Origin: Sinorhizobium sp. 8-89
GTDB lineage: Bacteria; Pseudomonadota; Alphaproteobacteria; Rhizobiales; Rhizobiaceae
Reading direction: 5' to 3'
DNA: 64,000 nt
Assembly (NCBI RefSeq): GCF_030124325.1
Contig: NZ_JASKLR010000008.1
Span: 108,904 to 172,903 of the forward strand
A program made the translations under genes and the position numbers. The notes beneath the pieces are model-generated. The model did not search any database. It was not told where the DNA came from and saw only the letters and a program-made list of their open reading frames with translations. Positions 51,645 to 60,185 of this stretch are shown in pieces. How positions within the stretch are numbered: position 1 is the stretch's first letter; each line of letters opens with the position of its first letter.

Positions 51645-53471
51645 GTGAAATACCGTTTTGTGCTTGTGCTCTGCCTTATGCCATTCATCGCTCTGCTTAT
51701 CGCCTGGCAGGGCAATGCCATCGCTACGAGACGCTACATGCAGGAGGCCTCAGCGCAGGCGACGACGACGCTGAGGCTTGCTGTCTCCGCGTTGAGCGGC
51801 CACCTCAATCGCTACCAGGCGCTTCCCGCGCTGATCGCGGATCACGATGACGTCAAGGAACTGGCCACGCGGCCACAGGACCGGCGGCTTCGCGAAAGCG
51901 TCAACAGCTATCTGAAGGAAATCAACAAGCTCCTCAGGTCCTCCGATATCTATGTCATCACCCCCGATGGCGACACGATCGCTGCAAGCAATTACGACGG
52001 TCCCGCAAGCTTCGTCGGGCAGAACTTCAGCTATCGCCCCTATTTCCAGGACGCCCTGAAGGGAGTCCAGTCCCGCTTCTATGCGCTCGGCACGACGTCG
52101 CTCAAACGCGGCTATTATTTCGGCTCGCCGATCCGTATCGGCAGAGAAATCCGCGGCGTCATTGTCTTCAAGGTCGATATCGAGACCATCGAGGCCTCCT
52201 GGCAGGGAGGCGAGTACAAGCTGTTCGTTTCCGACCCCGAAGGCATCATTTTCATGAGCGGCAGTCCGGAATGGCTTTACGCCGGCATCCTGCCGCTCAC
52301 GCCCGAGCGGCTCGCGCGCACCGAAGCCTCGCGCCGCTATGCCAACGCCGTTCTGCGTCCGCTGCCGGTGTCGCGCAGCAGGCTTTTCGATCACCAACTG
52401 ATGCGGATTGCGACGGGTGATGCGAGCCGGGAATACCTCGTTCTTTCGCAATATATGCCGGAAGCCGATTGGACCGTGAACGTGTTGATCGATACGGCGT
52501 CGGTCAAGACGCGGGCCATGACCGCCGTCGCCGCCGCGATGCTGCTTTGCGGGCTGGCCGGTCTCGCAGTCGCCGTGCTCTTGCAACGCCGCGCGCGCCT
52601 CAGGGAGCGCTTGCTGATGCAGGCGCAAGCCCAGAGCGAGCTTGAGCGCCGCGTCGAAGAGCGCACCGCAGATCTCGCACGCGTCAATACCCAGATCGAG
52701 GAGGAGATCGCCGAGCGAAGGCTTACGGAACAACAATTGCGCCAGACCCAGGCAGATCTCATCCAGGCGGGCAAGCTCGCCGGCCTCGGCCAGATGTCGG
52801 CGGCGCTCTCGCACGAGTTCAACCAGCCACTTGCAGCCGCCAAGACCTATGCCGACAGTGCTGCGCTCTTGATAGAAAGGGGGCGGACGACCGAAGCGAG
52901 CGACAATATCAGGCGCATTTCCGGCCTCATCGACCGAATGGCGTCCATCAGCAGGCATCTGCGCAATTTTGCCCGCAAGCCTAATGAGAAGCTTGGCCCC
53001 GTGCCTCTCGACGAGGTCATGCGCGACACGATGGAAATTGTGGCGGCTCGGATCAAAGCAGCAAACGCCAAGGTGAACATCGACCTCGGCGACGCACCTC
53101 TTGTCGTCCGGGCGGGTTCGGTCCGGCTACAACAGGTGCTCGTCAACGTTATCTCCAACGCCGCCGACGCAGTCGAGGGCCTCGATGATCGTGTGATTTC
53201 GGTTAACGCCTGGCGCGAGGGCGACAAGGTCGTGATCACGATCCGTGACCGTGGTCCCGGCGTGGCATCCGCCATTGCCGAACGCATCTTCGACCCGTTC
53301 TTCAGCACCAAGGGCGTCGGCAAGGGCCTCGGCCTCGGCCTTTCCATCTCCTACAATATCGTCAAGGATTTCGGCGGCAACCTGACCGTTTCCAATCACG
53401 TCGAGGGAGGCGCCGTGTTTCGCATCGAGCTTGCGGCGAGCAGCCGGACCAAGCGGGAGGCCGCCGAATGA
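51645..53471 (+). CDS. DctB-family sensor histidine kinase
   Basis: This is a 608-residue membrane kinase. There are two spans (about 1-22 and 283-305), with a periplasmic double-PAS (dCache) sensor between them that has the pattern NFSYRPYFQDALKGVQSRFYALGTTSLKRGYYFGSPI, typical of DctB-like C4-dicarboxylate sensors. A coiled coil (about 325-370) leads to ALSHEFNQPLAAAKTYADSA (phosphorylated His), VISNAADAVEG and GLGLGLSISYNIVKDFGG. It overlaps the regulator by 4 bp. No dctA transporter gene is adjacent, so the ligand and the target are not established. Confidence 0.87.
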   Translation: MKYRFVLVLCLMPFIALLIAWQGNAIATRRYMQEASAQATTTLRLAVSALSGHLNRYQALPALIADHDDVKELATRPQDRRLRESVNSYLKEINKLLRSSDIYVITPDGDTIAASNYDGPASFVGQNFSYRPYFQDALKGVQSRFYALGTTSLKRGYYFGSPIRIGREIRGVIVFKVDIETIEASWQGGEYKLFVSDPEGIIFMSGSPEWLYAGILPLTPERLARTEASRRYANAVLRPLPVSRSRLFDHQLMRIATGDASREYLVLSQYMPEADWTVNVLIDTASVKTRAMTAVAAAMLLCGLAGLAVAVLLQRRARLRERLLMQAQAQSELERRVEERTADLARVNTQIEEEIAERRLTEQQLRQTQADLIQAGKLAGLGQMSAALSHEFNQPLAAAKTYADSAALLIERGRTTEASDNIRRISGLIDRMASISRHLRNFARKPNEKLGPVPLDEVMRDTMEIVAARIKAANAKVNIDLGDAPLVVRAGSVRLQQVLVNVISNAADAVEGLDDRVISVNAWREGDKVVITIRDRGPGVASAIAERIFDPFFSTKGVGKGLGLGLSISYNIVKDFGGNLTVSNHVEGGAVFRIELAASSRTKREAAE

Positions 53472-54832
53472 CCGAAAGCCGGGTCCTGCTCGTCGACGAC
53501 GAAGACGAGCTTCGCCATTCGAGCGCCCAAGCACTCGAGCTTGCGGGTTTTCGCGTCGATACGTTCGCCAGCGCCGAACACGCGCTCGAATTCATCGGTT
53601 TCAGCTTTTCCGGTGTCGTCATCAGCGACATTCGCATGCCGGGCATGGACGGAATGACCTTTCTGCAGCGTATTCGGGAAATCGACGCCGAAGTGCCGGT
53701 GATCCTCGTGACCGGTCACGGCGACGTCCAGCTCGCCGTGCGAGCGATGCGCGAAGGCGCCTATGATTTCGTGGAAAAACCCTTCACGGCGCAAATGCTC
53801 GCCGGCACCATCCGCCGCGCGCTCGAGTGGCGCGGGCTCGTGCTTGAAAACCGCCGCCTGAGAGCGGTTGCGGGAAAGCGCGACGATATCGAGCAACGGC
53901 TGCCGGGGCGAAGCCAGGCGATGGTCGACCTGCGTTACAAGGTCCGCGCCATCGGCGCGTCCGACGCCGATACGCTGATCATCGGCGAAACGGGTGTGGG
54001 CAAAGAGGTCGTGGCGCGCGCACTCCACGATCTCAGCAGCCGCGCCAACAGCCCCTTCATCGCCATCAACTGTGCCGCCCTTCCGGAGACGCTGATCGAG
54101 AGCGAGCTATTTGGGCACGAGCCTGGCGCGTTTCCTGGCGCGTTGCGACCGCGCTACGGCAAGTTCGAGCACGGGCGCGGCGGCACCATCCTGCTCGACG
54201 AGATCGGCTCCATGCCCTTCGACCTCCAGGCAAAGTTCCTACGTGTGCTGCAGGAACGGGTCATAACCCGGCTCGGCTCCAATGAAGTCGTGCCGCTCGA
54301 CGTGCGCTTCATCGCCACCAGCAAGGTCGATCTGGAGCGGGAGGTTGCTGCCGGTCGGTTCCGCGCCGATCTTCTCTATCGGCTGAACGTCGCGACTCTG
54401 CGCGTGCCGCCGCTTGCCCATCGCCGTTCCGACATTCCGCTGCTTTTCATGCAGCTGGTGCGCGAATCCGCTGCGCGCTACGGCCGCGACGACGTCGAGA
54501 TCTCCCCTGCTCTGGCGTCGGAAATCGCGGAACGCGACTGGCCCGGCAACGTTCGCGAACTTCGAAACGCAGCCGAACGGTTCGTGCTCGGGCTCGAAGC
54601 CGAACAGGACGATGCGACTTCCGCCCGACCGAACGGCACGCGTCTCGCCGACAAGGTTGCCGCCTTCGAAAAGAGCCTTATCGCCAGTGCGCTTGCGGCC
54701 CATGGCGGGGCACTGAAGCCCGTCTACGAGTCTCTCGGGATCTCGCGCAAGACGCTCTATGAGAAGATGCAGAAATTCGGGCTCGACAAGAGGCTTCTGG
54801 CGGCAGAGGCACGACGCGACGACGATATGTGA
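53468..54832 (+). CDS. DctD-like NtrC-family response regulator, GAFPGA variant
   Basis: This is a 454-residue regulator. The receiver domain (about 1-120) has LLVDDEDEL, SDIRMPGMDGM with the phospho-Asp, VTGHGD and KPF. The AAA+ domain (about 145-375) has Walker A IIGETGVGKEVVARAL, FGHEPGAFPGALRPR, Walker B GGTILLDEIGSM and RADLLYRLN with the arginine finger. A Fis-type helix-turn-helix closes the protein (GALKPVYESLGISRKTLYEKMQKFGL). The sigma-54 contact loop reads GAFPGA in place of GAFTGA. It may therefore act differently from DctD. Confidence 0.9.
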   Translation: MTESRVLLVDDEDELRHSSAQALELAGFRVDTFASAEHALEFIGFSFSGVVISDIRMPGMDGMTFLQRIREIDAEVPVILVTGHGDVQLAVRAMREGAYDFVEKPFTAQMLAGTIRRALEWRGLVLENRRLRAVAGKRDDIEQRLPGRSQAMVDLRYKVRAIGASDADTLIIGETGVGKEVVARALHDLSSRANSPFIAINCAALPETLIESELFGHEPGAFPGALRPRYGKFEHGRGGTILLDEIGSMPFDLQAKFLRVLQERVITRLGSNEVVPLDVRFIATSKVDLEREVAAGRFRADLLYRLNVATLRVPPLAHRRSDIPLLFMQLVRESAARYGRDDVEISPALASEIAERDWPGNVRELRNAAERFVLGLEAEQDDATSARPNGTRLADKVAAFEKSLIASALAAHGGALKPVYESLGISRKTLYEKMQKFGLDKRLLAAEARRDDDM

Positions 54833-54837
54833 TGCGC

Positions 54838-56184
54838 TCAGACGTTGGAACGGGATGCGGGCGCCGGGCCGCTCCGCATCTCTTCGCCGCGTTCAAGTGA
54901 ATCCACGATCTCGACAGGTGTCTTCATGATGATTTCGCGATGCGGGAACGGGATTGAAATGCCGGCGGCCTTGAACGCGTCCCACAATGCCATGAGGACC
55001 TCGCCGCGGACGTTCGTCAGCCCGTTGCTCGGATCGGAAATCCAGAATCTCAGTTTGAAATCGAGCGACGATGAACCGAATGCGGTCATCCAACAGACCG
55101 GTTGAGCGTAGGTACTGGCAACCCGCGGAATGGCTTTCGCTGCCTCGACCGCGATGCGCGCAACCTCGTGCGGATCGCTGTCGTACGAGGTCCCAAAACT
55201 GACGTCGATGCGGACATACTCGCTGGAAAAGGACCAGTTCACGACCTGCTGGGAAATGAAGTCTTCGTTTGGGATGAGGTACTCCTTTCCATCTCTCGTG
55301 ATGACGGAGACGAAGCGGGAGCGTAGGTCGCGGATCGCGCCGAAGGTTTCTCCAAGCGTAATCGTGTCGCCCGGCTTGATCGACTTGTCGAGAAGGATGA
55401 TGATTCCGGATATGAAATTGGAGACCACTTTCTGAAGGCCGAAACCGATTCCGACGCCGACGGCACCCGAAAAGACCGTGAGTGCCGTCAGGTCAATGCC
55501 TGTTGCAGATAGGGCGACAGCGCCGGCCAATCCGATCAAGCTGATCTTGATGAGCTTGCTGATGAGGACCTTGAGCGATGGCGTGAGATCCGCGGACTTC
55601 TGTAACCAGTGGGACGACATGTTGCCGATCAGGACGGCCAGCCAGATCAGCGCGGCAGAAAGGACGATGGCCTTCAAGACCAGCAACATCGAAAGACGGG
55701 CAGCGCCGAGGTTGACGGCAATGTTATCAAGGGCCGTCAGGATCATGCCATCCAGTCCAAGCGCGTAAAGTGCAAAGTAGAGCCAACCGGCGACCGCAAC
55801 GACCCGTGCCAGCATTTGGTTTCTGATTATGCGTGTGAGCACCGCGATCACAAACCACGCCGCCACAAGCGTAAGGGCTGTGGCCACCAGCCACCGGTAC
55901 GAAGGCCATCCAAATCGCAACAGAACGACATCGGCGATCCACAGCCACGCAATCAAGAAAAGCCATCGCAGCCGCCGCATGAAGGCGATGATGACGCGAA
56001 GCAGATCCGGATTTCCCTTGATGGTGCGCGCGCGGGTTTCCAACGCCGGCTCAATGCGTTTTGCCAGGAAACCGCAAAAGAGGTAACCGGTTGCAATCAC
56101 GACGGCCTGATAGACCGTCCACTCGTTCAGAACGACAGTCTGCAGCCAAGATCCGGCAGCGTTGACCGCCTCTACGAAATCCAT
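54838..56184 (-). CDS. MscS-family mechanosensitive channel
   Basis: This is a 448-residue inner-membrane protein with about five spans before a MscS core. The pore-lining helix and beta domain include LTVFSGAVGVGIGFGLQKVVSNFISGIIILLDKSIKPGDTI and RDLRSRFVSVITRDGKEYLIPNEDFISQQVVNWSF. The C-terminus is a short alpha/beta domain. It relieves osmotic pressure or has a related role. The ATG at 56184 has GAGAAAGG upstream; the longer open frame adds 96 residues without family features. Its stop converges on dctD (6 bases apart). Confidence 0.9.
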   Translation of the reverse strand: MDFVEAVNAAGSWLQTVVLNEWTVYQAVVIATGYLFCGFLAKRIEPALETRARTIKGNPDLLRVIIAFMRRLRWLFLIAWLWIADVVLLRFGWPSYRWLVATALTLVAAWFVIAVLTRIIRNQMLARVVAVAGWLYFALYALGLDGMILTALDNIAVNLGAARLSMLLVLKAIVLSAALIWLAVLIGNMSSHWLQKSADLTPSLKVLISKLIKISLIGLAGAVALSATGIDLTALTVFSGAVGVGIGFGLQKVVSNFISGIIILLDKSIKPGDTITLGETFGAIRDLRSRFVSVITRDGKEYLIPNEDFISQQVVNWSFSSEYVRIDVSFGTSYDSDPHEVARIAVEAAKAIPRVASTYAQPVCWMTAFGSSSLDFKLRFWISDPSNGLTNVRGEVLMALWDAFKAAGISIPFPHREIIMKTPVEIVDSLERGEEMRSGPAPASRSNV

Positions 56185-56482
56185 AGCCTTTCTCGTCGAA
56201 ATTTCCGCAGGGGCAACCCCGCGGCATCGAGTTCTCTTGGAACCGAATGCTCGGACATTATGGAAAACTCGGACGAGGCAAGGATGGTTCCTGACCTGGG
56301 CAAGCGATAGGAACCGGAGGACCGTCGGCCTTTGGGCGAAATTTCCGGATCGGCTCTTGGCTGCCTTCACGGCGGTCTGTTTTGCCGTCACCTGATGATA
56401 ATGGCTTCGCGACCACCCGTCGAAGTGGCGTGATAGAGGCAAAGACGCGACTGTCGCGTCTCTGCAGTTCAAGCTGCGGGTT
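56185..56482. other. Gap between opp operon end and mscS
   Basis: Just under 300 bases without a supportable gene lie between the oppDF stop and the mscS start. It contains the opp terminator hairpin at its right end and presumably the mscS promoter at its left. No other repeat or small ORF with a ribosome binding site was found. Confidence 0.6.
56443..56461 (-). terminator. opp operon terminator hairpin
   Basis: AGACGCGA-CTG-TCGCGTCT is a perfect 8-bp stem with a 3-base loop, 22 bases after the oppDF stop. On the minus strand it is followed by TTTGCC, a short T-run, which fits a modest intrinsic terminator. Confidence 0.65.
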
Positions 56483-58084
56483 TCAGACGTTGAAGGCGGC
56501 CCCGATCAGCGTTTTGGTATAGGGCTCCTTCGGCGCCTCGAAGATCGCGTCCGTTTCCCCCTCCTCGACGATGCGGCCGTTCTTCATCACGATCACATAG
56601 TCCGACATCGCCTTCACGACGGAAAGATCGTGACTGATGAAGATGTAGGAGAGCCCATACGAACGCTGCAGGTCACGCAGAAGCTCGATGACCTGCCCCT
56701 GCACCGAGCGATCGAGCGCCGAGGTCGGTTCGTCGAGGATCACGACCTTCGGCTTCAGGATCATGGCGCGGGCGATCGCGATGCGCTGGCGCTGCCCGCC
56801 CGAGAACTCGTGCGGATAGCGATTGCGCGACGCCGGATCGAGGCCGACCTCCTTCAAGGCCGCGATCGCGCGGCGATCCCGCTCGGCCCGGTTGAGCCCG
56901 GGTTCGTGCACGTAGAGACCTTCGGTGATGATCTCACCGACCGTCCGGCGCGGTGACAGCGAGCCGTAGGGGTCCTGAAAGACGAGCTGGAGCTCGCGGC
57001 GCAGGGGCCGCATCGCGCTGCGGTCGAAGCCGGAAATATCGGTCATGCCGAAGCGATAGTGTCCCTTGCTCGGCAAGAGTCTCAGCAGCGCCCTGCCCAA
57101 GGTCGATTTGCCCGAACCGGATTCGCCGACGATGCCGATCGTCTGGCCCTGCCTCAGGCGCAGATTGACGCCATCAACGGCGCGAAACACCCCAGTCGAG
57201 CCTCGGAACAGCCCGCCGCCGATCGCATAGTCGACCGCGACGTCCCGGCCTTCCAGAATAATGGGCGCGGTTTCCGGCGGCGATGCCTTGCGTCCGCTGG
57301 GCTCGGCTGCAAGCAGCATCTTCGTATAGTCGGCCTTCGGTCGTTCGAAGATGTCAGCCGTCGTGCCGTGCTCGACGACCTCGCCGCGACGCATAACGGC
57401 AACACGCTCGGCAAAATGCTTCACGATGCCGAGGTCGTGCGTGATCAGCACGATTGCCATGCCGAAACGCTTCTGCAGCTGCTTCAGGAGATCGAGGATC
57501 TGTGCCTGGATGGTGACGTCCAGCGCGGTCGTCGGCTCGTCGGCGATCAGGATATCCGGCTCGTTGGCGAGCGCCATGGCGATCATCACGCGCTGGCGCT
57601 GGCCGCCTGAGAGTTCGTGCGGATAGCTGTCGATGCGCCGAGCGGGCTCAGGGATGCCGACGAGCTCAAGCAGTTCCATGACGCGCTTGCGCGCCTGCTT
57701 GAATGTTCCACCGCGGTGATGGACGATCGGCTCGGCGATCTGCCGCCCGATCGTGTAGAGGGGATCGAGCGATGTCATCGGCTCCTGGAAGATCATCGTG
57801 ATCTTCGAGCCGCGCACGTCGTTCAGCGCCTTTGGCGCAAGACCGACAAGCTCGCGGCCGCGATAGCGGGCCGAGCCGGTCACGGTGCCGTTCGTCGCCA
57901 ATAGTCCCATGATGCCCATCATGGTCTGGCTCTTGCCGGAACCGGACTCGCCGACGACCGCCAGCGTCTCGCCGGCACGGACATCGAGATCGATGCCTTT
58001 GACGGCCTCTACAGTGCCGTCCGGTGTCGAAAAATCCACCTTAAGACCGCGGACGGTGAGAATGGATTCCTTCATGTCTGGCAT
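56483..58084 (-). CDS. oppD: Fused OppD-OppF oligopeptide transporter ATPase
   Basis: This is a double ATPase of about 533 residues. The first ABC domain has [34 protein letters not shown] and [14 protein letters not shown]. The second has [34 protein letters not shown] and [14 protein letters not shown]. Each carries the C-terminal extension seen in OppD/DppD and OppF/DppF. One chain thus replaces the two usual subunits, as in YejF. The ATG at 58084 has AAGGA 9 bases upstream and lies one base from the oppC stop. Confidence 0.94.
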   Translation of the reverse strand: MPDMKESILTVRGLKVDFSTPDGTVEAVKGIDLDVRAGETLAVVGESGSGKSQTMMGIMGLLATNGTVTGSARYRGRELVGLAPKALNDVRGSKITMIFQEPMTSLDPLYTIGRQIAEPIVHHRGGTFKQARKRVMELLELVGIPEPARRIDSYPHELSGGQRQRVMIAMALANEPDILIADEPTTALDVTIQAQILDLLKQLQKRFGMAIVLITHDLGIVKHFAERVAVMRRGEVVEHGTTADIFERPKADYTKMLLAAEPSGRKASPPETAPIILEGRDVAVDYAIGGGLFRGSTGVFRAVDGVNLRLRQGQTIGIVGESGSGKSTLGRALLRLLPSKGHYRFGMTDISGFDRSAMRPLRRELQLVFQDPYGSLSPRRTVGEIITEGLYVHEPGLNRAERDRRAIAALKEVGLDPASRNRYPHEFSGGQRQRIAIARAMILKPKVVILDEPTSALDRSVQGQVIELLRDLQRSYGLSYIFISHDLSVVKAMSDYVIVMKNGRIVEEGETDAIFEAPKEPYTKTLIGAAFNV

Positions 58085-58085
58085 G

Positions 58086-59216
58086 TCAGCGGTCCTTCGG
58101 GTCGAGCGCATCGCGCAGGCCGTCGCCGACGAAATTCAGCGAAAACAGCGTGACGACGAAGAAGATGGCCGGGAAGATGAGCAGCCACGGCGCCGACTGG
58201 ATATTGTTTGCCCCTTCGGAGATGAGCGCGCCCCAGCTCGTCAGCGGTGCCTGCACGCCGAGGCCGAGGAAGGAGAGAAAGCTCTCGAGCAGGATGACCT
58301 TCGGCACGACGACGGTGACGAAGACGATCACCGGGCCGATGGTGTTCGGGATGATGTGACGGCGGATGATCTGCCAGTCGGTAAGACCGAGCGCCTGGGC
58401 CGCCCCCACGAACTCGCGCCGCTTGAGCGCCAGCGTCTGCCCCCGCACGATACGCGCCATATCCAGCCATTCGACGGCGCCGATCACCAGGAAGATCAGG
58501 ATGAAACTGCGGCCGAAGAAGACGACGAGCACGACGACGAGGAAGACGAAGGGCAGCGAATAGAGGATCTCGACCAGACGCATCATGACATTGTCGACAC
58601 GCCCGCCGATATAGCCTGAGGTCGCCCCGTAGACCACACCGATGCCGAGCGAGACGAGGCTCGCGAGGAGACCGACGGCGATCGATATCTGTCCGCCGAG
58701 CATCACGCGAACGAGCAGGTCGCGGCCATTCGAGTCGGTGCCGAAGGGGAAATATTCGCGATCCACCTGGCCCTCGACCTTAAGGGTGCGGCCATCATCT
58801 TCGGTGGCGACGACCTTCGTACCTTCAAACTCGTTGGCCCTGTCGAAGTACCGCGTCGCGCGCGGGTCGATCGGCTGATCCGAGGTGACGGTGGCGGTGA
58901 AGCCCTCGCCTTCGACCGCGAATTCCTTGAGTGTCACGCGAGCGCGGGTGGCGACACCCTCCATGACGTCCTGAAGTGTCGAGGCGTCCGGCCGCGGCTC
59001 CAGGCTCGGGCCGATCGAGACATAGGACGGAAAGACCTGGTCGTAAGTGTGCGGCGAGAACAGCGGTCCGACGAACGAAAACAGCGCAATCAGCGCCAGC
59101 ATGACACAACCCGCCATGGCGGCACGATTGCGGCGGAATCGGAGCGCAGCAAGCTGGAAGAGGCTACGCCCCTTGGTTTCCGGCGTGGACGCCGGCGCTT
59201 GGACGATATCAGTCAT
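58086..59216 (-). CDS. oppC: Oligopeptide transporter permease OppC
   Basis: This is a 376-residue permease. It has one N-terminal span (MAGCVMLALIALFSFVGPLF), then a large periplasmic insert (about 55-175), then five spans with the EAA loop (EFVGAAQALGLTDWQIIRRHIIPNTIGP). The insert is longer than in E. coli OppC and resembles YejE-type permeases. It overlaps oppB by 8 bp and pairs with it in the membrane. Confidence 0.93.
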   Translation of the reverse strand: MTDIVQAPASTPETKGRSLFQLAALRFRRNRAAMAGCVMLALIALFSFVGPLFSPHTYDQVFPSYVSIGPSLEPRPDASTLQDVMEGVATRARVTLKEFAVEGEGFTATVTSDQPIDPRATRYFDRANEFEGTKVVATEDDGRTLKVEGQVDREYFPFGTDSNGRDLLVRVMLGGQISIAVGLLASLVSLGIGVVYGATSGYIGGRVDNVMMRLVEILYSLPFVFLVVVLVVFFGRSFILIFLVIGAVEWLDMARIVRGQTLALKRREFVGAAQALGLTDWQIIRRHIIPNTIGPVIVFVTVVVPKVILLESFLSFLGLGVQAPLTSWGALISEGANNIQSAPWLLIFPAIFFVVTLFSLNFVGDGLRDALDPKDR

Positions 59217-60132
59217 GGCGAACCCTCGGATCGAGCAGGCCGTAAAGAATATCGACCAATAGATTGAAAACGATCACGAAAATGGCGACGAGGATCACGG
59301 TGCCCATGACCAGCGTATAGTCGCGATTGATTGCGCCAAGAACGAAATAGCGGCCGACGCCGGGAATGGTGAAAATCGTTTCGACGACTGCCGAGCCGGT
59401 TAGAAGGGCGGCCGCACAGGGCGCGAGGTAGGAGACGACCGGCAACATCGCGCCGCGCATCGCGTGCGTCACCACGACCGCGCGGGACGGCAGGCCATAG
59501 GCCTTGGCGGTACGGATGTGGTCGGTGTGGAGCGCCTCAATCATCGATCCGCGGGTAAGCCGGGCGAAGACGGCGAGCTGCGGCAGCGCCAGGGCAATCA
59601 TCGGCAGGATCAGGAAGCGGAACGATCCGTCCCCCCAGCCGCCCGCCGGCAGCCACGACAGGACGATTGCGAAAACGAGTGTCAGGACCGGGCCGACAAC
59701 GAAGTTCGGAACGGTGACGCCAATCGTCGAGACCGCCATGATCCCGAAGTCGAGGATGCTGTTCTGCCTGAGGGCTGCAATGGTGCCGGCGATCACACCA
59801 CCGATGACGGCCAGAAGCAGTGCGTAGAAGCCGAGCTCCATCGAATAGGGCAGGCCCTTGCCGATCAGCTGCGCGACATTGTTGTCATGGTAGATGTAAC
59901 TCGGACCGAAGTCGCCCGTCACCGCATTGCTGAGATAGATAACGTATTGGCGCCAGAGCGGCTCATCGAGGTGGTAGGTCCTCATCAGGTTCTCCATAGT
60001 GGAGGGAGGGAGAGGACGCTCGAGATTGAAGGGGCCGCCGGGGGCAAACCGCATCAAGAAGAAGGATATGGTGACGACGATGAACAGCGTCGGCACCGCA
60101 CTCGCCAGTCGGCGAAGGATGAAGGGGATCAT
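59209..60132 (-). CDS. oppB: Oligopeptide transporter permease OppB
   Basis: This is a 307-residue permease with the DppB/OppB N-terminus FILRRLASAVPTLFIVVTISFFLMRFAPGGPF. It has about six spans, and the EAA loop is present (HIRTAKAYGLPSRAVVVTHAMRGAMLPVV). CGGAG lies about 9 bases before the ATG. It follows oppA after a 53-base gap holding a strong hairpin. Confidence 0.94.
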   Translation of the reverse strand: MIPFILRRLASAVPTLFIVVTISFFLMRFAPGGPFNLERPLPPSTMENLMRTYHLDEPLWRQYVIYLSNAVTGDFGPSYIYHDNNVAQLIGKGLPYSMELGFYALLLAVIGGVIAGTIAALRQNSILDFGIMAVSTIGVTVPNFVVGPVLTLVFAIVLSWLPAGGWGDGSFRFLILPMIALALPQLAVFARLTRGSMIEALHTDHIRTAKAYGLPSRAVVVTHAMRGAMLPVVSYLAPCAAALLTGSAVVETIFTIPGVGRYFVLGAINRDYTLVMGTVILVAIFVIVFNLLVDILYGLLDPRVRHD

Positions 60133-60145
60133 GGATGTGCTCCGA

Positions 60146-60178
60146 AGGCGACGCGCGGCAGCTGGCCGCGCGTCGCCT
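60146..60178 (-). terminator. oppA-oppB intercistronic stem-loop
   Basis: AGGCGACGCGCGGC and GCCGCGCGTCGCCT form a perfect 14-bp stem around the loop AGCTG. It lies in the 53-base gap after oppA. There is no T-run. Such GC-rich hairpins after binding-protein genes commonly protect the upstream mRNA or reduce read-through, giving more OppA than permease. Confidence 0.7.
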
Positions 60179-60185
60179 CAGTTCG

